Notes: a model not told the origin generated them from the sequence alone. Positions 18,177 to 27,923 are shown, counted from the stretch's first letter. The stretch is 64,000 nt of DNA from Luteibacter pinisoli (GCF_006385595.1 NZ_CP041046.1:1736001-1800000); one strand, 5' to 3'. Program-made: numbers and translations.

Positions 18177-20285
18177 ATGCCCGCATTACCCGAACGCATG
18201 CAGTCCGGATCGCCGTATCCGCTAGGCGCCACCTGTGATGGCATGGGCACGAACTTCGCGGTGTTTTCTGCGCACGCGGAACGCATCGAGCTGTGCCTGT
18301 TCGATCCCTCCGGCAAACGCGAGATCGCCCGCTACGACCTGCCCGAGTGCACCGACGAGATCTGGCACGGCTACCTGCCGCGCGTCCGTGGCGGCACCCT
18401 GTATGGCTACCGTGCCTATGGCCCCTATGCCCCGGAGGAGGGGCACCGGTTCAATCCGAACAAGCTCCTGCTGGATCCGTACGCCCGGTTCCTCCACGGC
18501 CAGGTGCGCTGGTCGGATGCGTTGCACGGTTACCGTGTCTCGTCGCCGCGCGCGGACCTGTCGTTCGACCGCCGCGACAGCGCCGCGGCCATGCCCAAGG
18601 CTGTCGTCGTCGACGAGCCCATGCACTGGACGCAGGGCAACCGGCCGCACACGCCGTGGAAGGAAACGGTGGTGTACGAGACCCACCTGAAGGGATTCAC
18701 CCGCAACCTCAAGCGCATCCGCCAGCACGAGCGGGGCACCTTCATCGCCCTGGCCGACCCGTACGTCATCGATTACCTGGTGAAGCTGGGGATCACCGCG
18801 GTGGAGCTGCTGCCGGTGCACGCGTTCCTCCAGGATCGCCGCCTCACGGAGATGAAGCTGCGCAACTACTGGGGCTACAACACGCTGGCCTTCTTCGCCC
18901 CGGAGCCCTCCTACCTCTCGGAGGGCGCGCTCAACGAAATCCGCGCCGCGGTGCAGGCCCTGCACGCGGCGGGCATCGAGGTGATCCTCGACGTGGTGTA
19001 CAACCACACGTGCGAGGGCAGCGAGATGGGCACCACCATGTCCTTCCGCGGCTTCGACAACAAGAGCTACTACCGCCTCATGGCGGATAACCCGCGCTAT
19101 TGCATCAACGACACCGGCACCGGCAACACGGTGAACACCGCGCACCCGCGGGTGCTCCAGCTGGTGATGGATTCGCTGCGCTACTGGGTCAACACCTTCC
19201 ACGTGGATGGCTTCCGCTTCGACCTGGGCGTGAGCCTGGGGCGCGAGGAGAACGGATTCGACCCGAACTGTGGCCTGTTCGACGCGATGCGCCAGGATCC
19301 GGTGCTCGCCAACGTGAAGCTGATTTCCGAGCCCTGGGACATCGGCCCGGGCGGTTACCAGCTGGGCAACCATCCGCCCGGCTTTGCCGAATGGAACGGC
19401 AAATACCGCGACGACCTGCGCAAGTTCTGGAAGGGCGACTCGAACATGCGCGGCATCCTGGCCGGGCGCCTGCAGGGCTCGGGCGAACTGTTCGACCATC
19501 AGCGGCGCAAGCCCTGGGCCTCGGTCAACTTCCTCACGGCCCATGACGGCTTCTCGCTGGAAGACCTGGTCAGCTACAACGACAAGCACAACCTCGCCAA
19601 TGGCGAGGACAACCACGACGGCGGCAACGACAACGAGAGCTACAACTACGGCGTGGAAGGGCCGACCGACGATCCCGCGATCCGCCTGGCGCGCGACCGC
19701 GTAAAGCGGGCCATGCTTTCGACGCTGTTCTTTTCCCACGGCACGCCGATGCTGCTGGGCGGCGATGAATTCGGCCGGACGCAGGACGGCAACAATAATG
19801 CCTACTGCCAGGACAACGAGATCTCCTGGTACGACTGGAAGCTGGCGACCTCGGATCGCGGCCGCGAACTCACGGATTTCGTCGGCCGCCTCGTGCGCCT
19901 GCGCGAGCAGCACCCCACGCTGCGCGCCGCGCACTTCCTGCGTGGTGACACCGACGTGCTGCCGGGTATCCGCGAAGTCGCGTGGTTCGATGAAAGCGGC
20001 TCGGAGATGACCCTGGATACCTGGGGCTATACCGAGGGACGGCTGCTCGCCCTGCGCCGTGCGCAGGCCTATGGCGAGAAGCGCGCGGATGTCACCCTCG
20101 TCCTGCTCAATGCGACGCCCGAGATGCACGTGTTCCATATTCCGCAGCCGGCGGTGGCGTGGCGGCGGCGCAGCAACAGCGCCGAACCCACGGCGCCCGA
20201 GGTGGCGTGGACCGAGCCGACCATCGAAGTGCAGGGGCGCAGCGTGGTCTTGCTGGCCGCCACCGTAAGGACGGACCCGGCGTGA
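18177..20285 (+). CDS. glgX: Glycogen debranching enzyme (GlgX/TreX type)
   Basis: Hydrolyses alpha-1,6 branches to release linear malto-oligosaccharides, which feed TreY. The 702-residue protein starts at ATG 18177 after GAGGAAAG. It has an N-terminal CBM48-like domain (GTNFAVFSAHAERIELCLFD), then a GH13 barrel with Asp349 in GFRFDLGVSLG, Glu385 in LISEPWDIG and Asp457 in TAHDGF. The strings YNHTCEGSEMGTT and NYGVEGPTDDP are typical of isoamylase/GlgX enzymes. It is flanked by glgB and treZ. In organisms with TreY/TreZ this enzyme is often called TreX; the two names cannot be separated by motif alone. Confidence 0.95.
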   Translation: MPALPERMQSGSPYPLGATCDGMGTNFAVFSAHAERIELCLFDPSGKREIARYDLPECTDEIWHGYLPRVRGGTLYGYRAYGPYAPEEGHRFNPNKLLLDPYARFLHGQVRWSDALHGYRVSSPRADLSFDRRDSAAAMPKAVVVDEPMHWTQGNRPHTPWKETVVYETHLKGFTRNLKRIRQHERGTFIALADPYVIDYLVKLGITAVELLPVHAFLQDRRLTEMKLRNYWGYNTLAFFAPEPSYLSEGALNEIRAAVQALHAAGIEVILDVVYNHTCEGSEMGTTMSFRGFDNKSYYRLMADNPRYCINDTGTGNTVNTAHPRVLQLVMDSLRYWVNTFHVDGFRFDLGVSLGREENGFDPNCGLFDAMRQDPVLANVKLISEPWDIGPGGYQLGNHPPGFAEWNGKYRDDLRKFWKGDSNMRGILAGRLQGSGELFDHQRRKPWASVNFLTAHDGFSLEDLVSYNDKHNLANGEDNHDGGNDNESYNYGVEGPTDDPAIRLARDRVKRAMLSTLFFSHGTPMLLGGDEFGRTQDGNNNAYCQDNEISWYDWKLATSDRGRELTDFVGRLVRLREQHPTLRAAHFLRGDTDVLPGIREVAWFDESGSEMTLDTWGYTEGRLLALRRAQAYGEKRADVTLVLLNATPEMHVFHIPQPAVAWRRRSNSAEPTAPEVAWTEPTIEVQGRSVVLLAATVRTDPA

Positions 20286-22033
20286 ACGGCCGCTTCATCC
20301 ACGCCATGCCCTACGGTGCCCGGCTGCTTGCCGATGGCAACACGCGCTTCCGCTTGTGGGCGCCTGACCTGGAGGCGGTGACGCTGGAGTGCGAGGACGG
20401 CCACACGGCGGCGATGCGCGCGCTGGACGATGGCTGGTTCGAATGCATCTGCCCGCGTGGCGGAAACTGCGCCTACCGTTTTCGGCTGAGCGATGACGTG
20501 GCCGTGCCGGACCCGGCCTCGCGCCGCCAGCGCGACGGCGACGTCCATGGCTTCAGCGTCGTGGTCGATGCTGCGGCCTACGAGTGGAAGCACGCGGAGT
20601 GGAAAGGGCGTCCGTGGCACGACACCGTCCTGTACGAATTGCACGTCGGCACGCTGGGCGGCTTCGCCGGTGTCGCCGAGATCCTGCCGCACCTCGCGGC
20701 GCTCGGGGTGACAGCCATCGAACTGATGCCCATCGCCGAGTTCGCCGGCGCGCGCAACTGGGGCTACGACGGCGTGCTTCCCTTTGCGCCGGCCGCGGCC
20801 TACGGCACGCCCGAGGAACTCAAGGCGCTGGTCGACAGCGCCCACGGCCTCGGCCTCATGGTGTTCCTCGACGTGGTCTACAACCACTTCGGCCCCGAGG
20901 GTAACTACCTGCACGCCTATGCGTCCGGTTTCTTCGACGCCGGCGCGGACACGCCCTGGGGTTCGGCCATCGGTGTATCGACGCCGCAGGTCGGCGATTT
21001 CTTCGTCCACAACGCCCTGTACTGGATCGAGGAGTACCAGCTGGATGGCCTGCGCTTCGACGCCGTGCATGCCATCGGCAACCCGGGCTGGCTCTCCGCG
21101 CTGGCGGCGCGCGTGCACGCCGCGGTGGGGCCGGAGCGGCAGGTGCACCTAGTGCTGGAGAACGAAGCCAACCAGGCCAACCTGCTTGGCCATGGCCGCT
21201 TCACCGCGCAGTGGAATGACGATTTCCACAATGCGTTGCACGTACTGCTCACCGGCGAGCACGAGGGCTACTACGCGCACTACAAGGCGCCGATGGAGCA
21301 CCTGCTGCGCAGCCTGCGCGAAGGCTTCGCCTTCCAGGGCGAGACCTTCGACGGCCGCCGTCGTGGCGAGCCGAGCACGCACCTGCCGCCCGCGCGCTTC
21401 GTCAACTTCCTGCAGAACCACGACCAGGTCGGCAACCGCGCCCATGGCGACCGCCTGACCACGTTGGTGGCGCCAGAGGTGGTAGAGGCGGCGCTCGTCC
21501 TGCTGCTTCTCGCCCCATTCGTGCCGATGCTGTTCATGGGCGAGGAGTGGGGCAGCCGCACGCCGTTCCTGTTCTTCACCGATTTCCCGGATGAAGCGCT
21601 GCGCACGGCGGTGCGCGACGGGCGCCGTCGGGAGTTCGCCGCGTTCACACATTTCGGCGGTGACGACATTCCCGATCCGGGCGCCGAAGAAACCTTCCTG
21701 CATTCGATTCCCGAGCGCGATATCGCCCTGGGCGATGCACGCATCGCGCTGGTCCGCCGTCTCATCGCGCTTCGCGCGAAGCACGTGGCGCCGCACATCG
21801 ACACCGCGGCCAGCAAGGGTGCCGGGGCGGTGGGCGATAAAGCCTTCACCGCATCGTGGGCCCTCGGTGGCGGCACGCTGACGCTGTTCGTCAACCTGGG
21901 CGATGCGGACGCCCTGGTCGCCCAACCTCCTTCTCCTGCCGCGGCGTGGCTCCATGGCGACGCCGCCGACATCGCCTCCCTTTCGCGCGGCCTGCTGCCA
22001 GCACGTCGCGCTCTTGCCTGCCTGGAGTCCTGA
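20282..22033 (+). CDS. treZ: Malto-oligosyltrehalose trehalohydrolase
   Basis: TreZ releases free trehalose from the maltooligosyl-trehalose made by TreY. I use GTG 20282, which overlaps the glgX stop and has AAGGA upstream; ATG 20306 is an alternative. The 583-residue product has an N-terminal beta-sandwich (TRFRLWAPDLEAVTLECEDG) and a GH13 barrel with Asp260 in LDGLRFDAVHAI and Glu293 in LVLENEAN. The family string QNHDQVGNRAHGDRL and the late LFMGEEWG are also present. The gene order glgX-treZ-malQ-treY places it in the glycogen-to-trehalose half of the operon. Confidence 0.95.
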   Translation: MNGRFIHAMPYGARLLADGNTRFRLWAPDLEAVTLECEDGHTAAMRALDDGWFECICPRGGNCAYRFRLSDDVAVPDPASRRQRDGDVHGFSVVVDAAAYEWKHAEWKGRPWHDTVLYELHVGTLGGFAGVAEILPHLAALGVTAIELMPIAEFAGARNWGYDGVLPFAPAAAYGTPEELKALVDSAHGLGLMVFLDVVYNHFGPEGNYLHAYASGFFDAGADTPWGSAIGVSTPQVGDFFVHNALYWIEEYQLDGLRFDAVHAIGNPGWLSALAARVHAAVGPERQVHLVLENEANQANLLGHGRFTAQWNDDFHNALHVLLTGEHEGYYAHYKAPMEHLLRSLREGFAFQGETFDGRRRGEPSTHLPPARFVNFLQNHDQVGNRAHGDRLTTLVAPEVVEAALVLLLLAPFVPMLFMGEEWGSRTPFLFFTDFPDEALRTAVRDGRRREFAAFTHFGGDDIPDPGAEETFLHSIPERDIALGDARIALVRRLIALRAKHVAPHIDTAASKGAGAVGDKAFTASWALGGGTLTLFVNLGDADALVAQPPSPAAAWLHGDAADIASLSRGLLPARRALACLES

Positions 22034-22035
22034 CA

Positions 22036-24114
22036 GTGAACGCCCCCCTCGACGATCGTCTTGCGCAACTTGCCGAACAAGCCGGTGTGGATGTGCACTG
22101 GCGCGACGCGCTGGATCGTCCCCAGGTCGTGCCCGCGGATACCTTGCGCGCGGTGCTCCGCGCGCTCGGCTTGCCCGCGGATAACGCACAGGACGTGGAC
22201 GACAGCCTGGAACGGCTGGCGCAGGAGCGTGCCGGCGCGCACCTCCCGCGCATGCTCACCACGGATGCTGGCTCGCCCATCACGGTGCCGCCGGCGCCGC
22301 GGGGCAGGGTATGGAAGCTGCTCGCGGAGGGTGATGCGCTGGTGTCGGAAGGCGAACTGCCGTCGGGCGAAAGCCAGCTGCCCGTGCCCTCTGAGCCGGG
22401 TTACTACACGCTGTTTCTGGACGATGCCGAAGTGCTGGTCGCGGTGGCACCCCCGCGCGCGTTTGGCGTGCGTGACGTGAGTGGCCTGCACCGGCCGTGG
22501 GGCATGGCCGTGCAGGTGTCGGGCCTGCGCCGTCCGGGTGATGGCGGCATCGGTGACTTTACGGCGCTGTCGCTGTGCGCCCGTGCGGCGGCGGAGAAGG
22601 GCGCGGACGCGCTCGCCATCAGCCCGGTCCATGCGTTGTTTGCCGCCGCACCCGAGCGCTACAGCCCCTACGCGCCCTCGAGCCGGCTGTTCCTCAACGG
22701 CCTGTACGTCGACCCGGCGCAGACCAGCGGCGAACCCACCGTGCGTGCAGTGATCGACACGCACAACCTGCGCCAGGAACTGGCCGAACTGGAATGGCTG
22801 GAACTGATCGACTGGCCACGGGCGGCGCGCGCCCGCATGACCATCCTGCGCTCGGTGTACGAATGGGCCTCGGTGGATCTTGCCCACGCCGATCGGTTCG
22901 CCGAGTTCCGCCGGACCCAGGGTGAGCCGCTCGAACGCCACGCGCGCTTCGAGGCCTTGCATGCGGACTTCACCGCGCATGGCCGGCCCGGCGGCTGGCA
23001 GGGCTGGCCCGAGGGTTTCCACGATCCCGCCAGCGCGGAGGTGGCCGCCTTCGCGCGCGAGCATTCGCGCGAGGTCGGCTTCCATGCGTGGCTGCAGTGG
23101 CTCGCGGCGCGGGGGCTTTCCGGCGCGCAGAAAGCCGCGCGCGATGCGGGCATGAAGATTGGCCTCGTCGCCGACCTCGCGGTAGGTGCCGATTCCGGCG
23201 GCAGCCATGCCTGGGCGCACCAGGCGGAAATGCTGAAAGGCCTCTCGGTGGGCGCACCGCCGGACGCGCTCAATCGCCTCGGCCAGGACTGGGGGCTTAC
23301 CACCTTCTCGCCGCGGGGCCTGCGCGATACCGGCTTCCGCGGCTTCATCGGCATGTTGCGCGCCGCGCTGGCTTACGCCGGCGGCGTGCGCATCGACCAC
23401 ATCCTTGGCCTGAAGCGCCTGTGGATGGTGCCGCACGGTGCGGGCGCTACCGAAGGCGCCTACGTGCGCTACCCCATGCAGGACCTGCTGCGCCTGATCG
23501 CGCTGGAGAGCCACCTGCACCGCGCCATCATCATTGGCGAGGATCTGGGCACCGTGCCGGCGGACTTCCGCCAGGCCATCGGTGAGAAGGGCGTGCTCGG
23601 CATCCGCGTACTGTGGTTCGAGCGGGCAGCGGACGGTGGTTTCGTCGCGCCGCAGGACTGGTCGGCGAACGCGATGGCCACGACAAGCACGCATGACATC
23701 CCGACGGTCGCCGGCTGGTGGCGCGGGCGCGACATCGAATGGCGCAAGAAGACCGGCCTCGATGATCCGGATGTCGATGAAGTGGCGCAGCGCGAGATCG
23801 ACCGCCACCGCCTGTGGCGTGCCATGTTCGCCTCGGGGTCGGCGTGGAACGAAGACTCACCGCCCGCGCCGGACGATATCTCGCCGGTGGTGGTCGCCGC
23901 CGCGCGCCACGTGTCACTGGCCCCGGCGCCACTGGCGATCTTCCCGGCGGAAGATGTGCTCGGCCTGCACGAACAACCCAACCTGCCGGGTCCCACGGAC
24001 GCCGTTCACCCAAACTGGCGGCGGCGCATGCCGGATTCGTCGGCCCGGCTGTTCGATGGCCCGATTGCGCATGCCGTCTGCGCCGCGATTGACCAGACCC
24101 GGAACCGTACGTGA
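22036..24114 (+). CDS. malQ: 4-alpha-glucanotransferase (amylomaltase)
   Basis: MalQ disproportionates alpha-1,4-glucans, recycling short maltodextrins into longer chains usable by TreY. The start is GTG 22036, 2 bases after the treZ stop. The 692-residue GH77 protein has a ~150-residue N-terminal domain before the barrel, as in enterobacterial MalQ. Catalytic residues are Asp454 in GGVRIDHILGLKRLW, Glu502 in IIGEDLGTVP and Asp554 in TSTHDIPTVAGWW. Its stop overlaps the treY GTG. Being placed between treZ and treY is common in proteobacterial trehalose clusters. Confidence 0.95.
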   Translation: MNAPLDDRLAQLAEQAGVDVHWRDALDRPQVVPADTLRAVLRALGLPADNAQDVDDSLERLAQERAGAHLPRMLTTDAGSPITVPPAPRGRVWKLLAEGDALVSEGELPSGESQLPVPSEPGYYTLFLDDAEVLVAVAPPRAFGVRDVSGLHRPWGMAVQVSGLRRPGDGGIGDFTALSLCARAAAEKGADALAISPVHALFAAAPERYSPYAPSSRLFLNGLYVDPAQTSGEPTVRAVIDTHNLRQELAELEWLELIDWPRAARARMTILRSVYEWASVDLAHADRFAEFRRTQGEPLERHARFEALHADFTAHGRPGGWQGWPEGFHDPASAEVAAFAREHSREVGFHAWLQWLAARGLSGAQKAARDAGMKIGLVADLAVGADSGGSHAWAHQAEMLKGLSVGAPPDALNRLGQDWGLTTFSPRGLRDTGFRGFIGMLRAALAYAGGVRIDHILGLKRLWMVPHGAGATEGAYVRYPMQDLLRLIALESHLHRAIIIGEDLGTVPADFRQAIGEKGVLGIRVLWFERAADGGFVAPQDWSANAMATTSTHDIPTVAGWWRGRDIEWRKKTGLDDPDVDEVAQREIDRHRLWRAMFASGSAWNEDSPPAPDDISPVVVAAARHVSLAPAPLAIFPAEDVLGLHEQPNLPGPTDAVHPNWRRRMPDSSARLFDGPIAHAVCAAIDQTRNRT

Positions 24115-26717
24115 GCCCACCGCGCGCCCTGGGGCGCCTGCAGTTCCATGCGGGTTTCACCCTGGATGACGCCGTCGGCGTGGTCGGTTACTACGCACGC
24201 ATGGGCGTGAGCCATCTCTACGCCTCGCCGATCCTGCGCGCACGGGCGGGCTCCACCCACGGCTATGACGTCGTCGATTGCCATGAGGTCAATCCCGAGA
24301 TCGGTGGCGAAGACGCCTTGCGCCGCCTGGTGGCCGCGCTGCGTGCGCATGGCATGGGTCTGATCATCGACATCGTGCCCAACCACATGGGCGTGGGCAG
24401 CGAGAACGCGTGGTGGATGGACGTGCTGCGGCATGGACGCGAGAGCCGTTACGCCGGCTATTTCGACATCGACTGGCTCGCGCCGGACCCGCTGGTCAAG
24501 GGCCGTGTCCTGCTTCCGGTGCTTGGCGCAGGCTACGACAGCGTGCTGCGCGAGGGACACCTGCGCCTCGGCAAGCGGCGCGGCGAGTGGGTCCTTCGCC
24601 TGTATGACGACTACCTGCCACTATCGCCCGCCAGCGTGGCCACGCTCGCCGACGATGCCGAGCGCAGCCACGACCCGAAGACGGACCGGGGCAGGGCGCG
24701 CCTGCACGCCCTGATCGAAAAGCAGCACTACCGCCTGGCGTTCTGGAAGCTGGCCAGCGACATGGTCAACTACCGTCGCTTCTTCGACATCAACGAGCTG
24801 GCCGGACTGCGCATCGAGCGCACGGCCGTCTTTGAAGACACCCACCGCACCATCTTCCGCCTCTACGCGGAGGGCCTGATCGATGGCGTCCGCTGCGACC
24901 ACGTCGACGGCCTTGCCGACCCGCGCCGCTACTGCCGCCAGCTGCGCCACCGCCTCGAGCGTCTTCGCATGCAGCGCCCCGAGGGTGCCGCGCGCGATGC
25001 GGCGTATCTGGTCGTGGAAAAGATCCTGGCGGAAGACGAAAGCCTGCGCCTAGACTGGCGCACGGACGGCACGACCGGCTACGAGTTCATGGACCAGGTC
25101 TCGGCCGTGCTGCACGACGAACGGGGCGAGGCCCCGCTGACCGAACTCTGGCGACGCCTGACCGGCGACGGCGCGGACTTCGCCACCCAGGCGGTGAAGG
25201 CGCGCCGGCAGATCCTCGTGGACAGCTTCGAAGCCGAACTCGCCCGCACGGCACGCGCGCTGTTTGCCGCGGCCCGGGCGGACGTCGCGACGCGTGACGT
25301 CTCGCTGGCCGCCATTCGCCGCGTGCTGATCGAGTTGCTCGTGCATTTTCCCGTGTACCGCACGTACGCCGGTGGAGCAGGGCGCGACGCCTTCGACGAA
25401 TCCGTGTTCGCGCGCGCCGTCGAAGGCGCCCTGCGTACGCTGCGCGGGGAAGATGCGGACCTGCTGTACCTGGTCTCGCGCTGGCTCGGCGGCGAAGCCC
25501 CGCGTGCCTTGCCGCCGGGTTCCGTCCGTCGCGCCCGCGAGCGCGCCATGGCGGTGTTCCAGCAGGCGACGTCGCCGGTGGCGGCCAAGGCCGTGGAAGA
25601 CACGGCGGGCTACCGCTACGGACGTCTGCTCTCGCGCAACGAGGTGGGCGTGGATGCCGCGCGCATGGCGATTCCGATGGCGGCCTTCCACGACCGCTGC
25701 GCCGAACGCCTTGCCACCTTCCCCCATACCCTGCTGGCCACGGCCACGCACGATCACAAGCGTGGCGAAGACCTGCGCGCGCGACTGGCGGTGTTGTCCG
25801 AAGTGGCCGAGCGCTGGGTGATCACCGTCGAGCGCTGGCGTGTCCGCCACGCGGATCTGCGCCAGCGTGCCGAAGGCCGCATGGCGCCCTCGGCGGCCGA
25901 TGAAGTGATGCTCTACCAGATGCTGGTGGGTGCCTGGCCGATTGGCCTGGCGCCGGACGACGAGGACGGCATCGAACGCTTCGCCACCCGCATTGCCGCG
26001 TGGCAGCGCAAGGCCCTGCGTGAAGCGAAGCGCTGGACGCGCTGGACCTCGCCGAATGAACCCTATGAAGACGCCTGCGAGGATTTCCTCCGCGCCGTGC
26101 TGTCCGGTGATGCCGCCGCCGAGTTCCACGCCTTCGCGGAATACATCGCCACGCCGGGCGCGGCGAACGGCCTGGCACAGTCGGTACTGCGGCTGACCAC
26201 CCCGGGCGTGCCGGACCTGTACCAGGGCACCGAGTACTGGGATTTCAGCCTGGTCGACCCGGACAACCGGCGGCCGGTGGACTTCCTGGCCCGCTCGGCC
26301 TCGCTCGAGCGCGATGTCTCGCCCGTGGACCTGCTGTGCACCTGGCGGGACGGCGCGCTGAAGCAGGCCGTGCTGCAGCGGCTGCTCTGCGCCCGGAAGA
26401 CCCACCCCGAGCTGTTCGCCCGCGGCACCTACCGGCCGCTCGAGGCGACGGGCCCGGCGGCGGACAAGATCCTTGCGTTCGTCCGCGAGCACCGGGGGCA
26501 GAAGCTGGTGGTGGCCGTGGGCCGGCACCTGGCGCCGTGGCTCGGCGGGATGTCCGCGCCGGCGATCCCCGCCGAGCACTGGGAGGGCACTTCGCTGGCC
26601 TTGCCGCCGGGGAAGTGGACCAGCCTGCTGGATATCGGCAAGCGCGATGGGGGTGAGTTGCCGGCCGCCGGGCTCTTCGGCGACCTCACCGTCGCGGCGT
26701 GGCTGTCCGCCCGTTAG
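24111..26717 (+). CDS. treY: Malto-oligosyltrehalose synthase
   Basis: TreY converts the reducing-end maltose of a maltodextrin into a trehalose unit by intramolecular transglycosylation. GTG 24111 overlaps the malQ stop. The 868-residue protein starts with the family pattern FHAGFTLDDAVGVVGYYARMGVSHLYASPI, shows the barrel motif DIVPNHMG, and carries Asp263 in DGVRCDHVDGLADP and Glu303 in LVVEKILAEDE. The C-terminal third includes HDHKRGEDLRARLAVLSE and VPDLYQGTEYWDFSLVDPDNRRPVD, both characteristic. It ends the operon, and its TAG shares two bases with the TAA of the converging acyl-CoA-binding protein gene. Confidence 0.96.
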   Translation: MSPPRALGRLQFHAGFTLDDAVGVVGYYARMGVSHLYASPILRARAGSTHGYDVVDCHEVNPEIGGEDALRRLVAALRAHGMGLIIDIVPNHMGVGSENAWWMDVLRHGRESRYAGYFDIDWLAPDPLVKGRVLLPVLGAGYDSVLREGHLRLGKRRGEWVLRLYDDYLPLSPASVATLADDAERSHDPKTDRGRARLHALIEKQHYRLAFWKLASDMVNYRRFFDINELAGLRIERTAVFEDTHRTIFRLYAEGLIDGVRCDHVDGLADPRRYCRQLRHRLERLRMQRPEGAARDAAYLVVEKILAEDESLRLDWRTDGTTGYEFMDQVSAVLHDERGEAPLTELWRRLTGDGADFATQAVKARRQILVDSFEAELARTARALFAAARADVATRDVSLAAIRRVLIELLVHFPVYRTYAGGAGRDAFDESVFARAVEGALRTLRGEDADLLYLVSRWLGGEAPRALPPGSVRRARERAMAVFQQATSPVAAKAVEDTAGYRYGRLLSRNEVGVDAARMAIPMAAFHDRCAERLATFPHTLLATATHDHKRGEDLRARLAVLSEVAERWVITVERWRVRHADLRQRAEGRMAPSAADEVMLYQMLVGAWPIGLAPDDEDGIERFATRIAAWQRKALREAKRWTRWTSPNEPYEDACEDFLRAVLSGDAAAEFHAFAEYIATPGAANGLAQSVLRLTTPGVPDLYQGTEYWDFSLVDPDNRRPVDFLARSASLERDVSPVDLLCTWRDGALKQAVLQRLLCARKTHPELFARGTYRPLEATGPAADKILAFVREHRGQKLVVAVGRHLAPWLGGMSAPAIPAEHWEGTSLALPPGKWTSLLDIGKRDGGELPAAGLFGDLTVAAWLSAR

Positions 26718-26974
26718 CCGCCGAGGTCGCGGACCAGCTTGATGTAGTCGCGCATGGCCTGGTCCCGCCCGGTGCCGCGCAGCTTCGACCAGGCCTCGTA
26801 CTTGGCCGTGCCGACGAAATCGAAGAAGCCTGGGCGGGCGCCATGGACGTCACCCTCCGAGCCCTGCTTGTAGAGGGCGTAGATCCGCAGCAGGGTGTCG
26901 TTGTCCGGCCGATGGCCGAGCCGGGTGATATCCAGCGACGCCTGTTCGAACTGGCTCAGGAGATCGTCTGGCAT
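26714..26974 (-). CDS. Acyl-CoA-binding protein (ACBP family)
   Basis: An 86-residue protein reading leftwards from ATG 26974 to TAA at 26714-26716. It matches the four-helix ACBP fold: IYALYKQGSEGDV, then ARPGFFDFVGTAKYEAWSKLRGTGRDQAMRDYIKLV. This is the family pattern in which Tyr, Lys and the AK-EAW segment contact the acyl-CoA. ACBPs buffer long-chain acyl-CoA esters and are common in eukaryotes but patchy in bacteria. The gene converges on treY and diverges from cmk. Family call strong; the physiological role is inferred. Confidence 0.9.
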   Translation of the reverse strand: MPDDLLSQFEQASLDITRLGHRPDNDTLLRIYALYKQGSEGDVHGARPGFFDFVGTAKYEAWSKLRGTGRDQAMRDYIKLVRDLGG

Positions 26975-27097
26975 GGTCCCGTGCTGGCGTGGGGCTGGAA
27001 GGTTTGGGGCTTGTAACATGCGTACCCAAGGCTGTCCATGGGGGAAACTTCGGGCGTCCGCTCCGGTATCATGCCGGTTTCGCGACCGAGGTATCCC

Positions 27098-27775
27098 ATG
27101 GCCCACGCGCCCGCTCCCGTCCTCACCATCGACGGCCCCTCGGGCTCCGGCAAGGGCACCATCAGCCGCCTCGTCGCCGAGAAGCTGGGCTGGCGCATGC
27201 TCGACTCCGGCGCCCTGTACCGCGCCGTGGGCTACGCGGCCGGCGCCGAGGGCATCGACCTCTCGGACGAGGGGGCGGTCACCCGCTGCGCCCAGCACGT
27301 GAAGATCCGCTTCCAGGCCAGTCCCGACGGCGGTGAGACCCACGTCCTGGTCAACGGCCATGACGCCACGGACGAACTACGCACGGAAACGGCAGGCGCC
27401 GCGGCCTCGGCCATCGCCGTGATCCCGGCCGTGCGCCAGGCCCTGGTCGACCTCCAGCTGGCTTTTCGCAAGGCCCCGGGCCTGGTGGCGGATGGCCGGG
27501 ACATGGGGACGGTGATTTTCCCGGACGCCGCCTTCAAGGTCTTCCTGACCGCCAGCGCGGGCGAGCGCGCGAAAAGGCGCTATAAGCAGTTGAAGGATAA
27601 GGGACTGAGCGTTACACTTGTAGGCCTGCAACGGGAAATCGAGGCTCGTGACGCGCGTGATGCGTCGCGGCCGGTAGCTCCGTTGAAGCCCGCCGAGGGC
27701 GCCGTCGTCATCGATACGACTGGCATGCCCATTGAGGTGGTGGTCGCAAAAGTTTTCGCCGTGGTGCGTCCGTAA
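27098..27775 (+). CDS. cmk: Cytidylate kinase
   Basis: Phosphorylates CMP and dCMP to the diphosphates. I take ATG 27098 (MAHAPAPVLTIDGPSGSGKG), with GAGG 7 bases upstream, over the longer in-frame starts. The 225-residue protein has its P-loop GPSGSGKG at residues 13-20, the DSGALYRAVGYAA CMP-binding segment, VADGRDMGTVIFPDA in the middle and the lid region SAGERAKRRYKQL. The cmk-rpsA-ihfB order is the classical gammaproteobacterial arrangement. Confidence 0.96.
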   Translation: MAHAPAPVLTIDGPSGSGKGTISRLVAEKLGWRMLDSGALYRAVGYAAGAEGIDLSDEGAVTRCAQHVKIRFQASPDGGETHVLVNGHDATDELRTETAGAAASAIAVIPAVRQALVDLQLAFRKAPGLVADGRDMGTVIFPDAAFKVFLTASAGERAKRRYKQLKDKGLSVTLVGLQREIEARDARDASRPVAPLKPAEGAVVIDTTGMPIEVVVAKVFAVVRP

Positions 27776-27795
27776 GGGCGCATTCGGCACAGCAT

Positions 27796-27841
27796 CCACG
27801 CAGTGTGCGTGGGTTCTTTGGCAACGGTGCTTCCGAGCACC
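27796..27841 (+). promoter_or_regulatory. Structured rpsA leader, two hairpins
   Basis: Between cmk and rpsA, CCACGCA at 27796-27802 pairs with TGCGTGG at 27806-27812 (3-nt loop). GGTGCT at 27826-27831 pairs with AGCACC at 27836-27841 around a TCCG tetraloop. No T tract follows either, so they look like leader structure rather than terminators. In E. coli, S1 represses its own mRNA through a folded leader; a similar role here is inference. Confidence 0.45.
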
Positions 27842-27923
27842 CATAACCGGTGGGTCCCCCGTCCGCTCGCGTCACTGATGAACGCCTGCGTCGGGTACGG
27901 CCTTTCATAACCCTGGAATCAAC

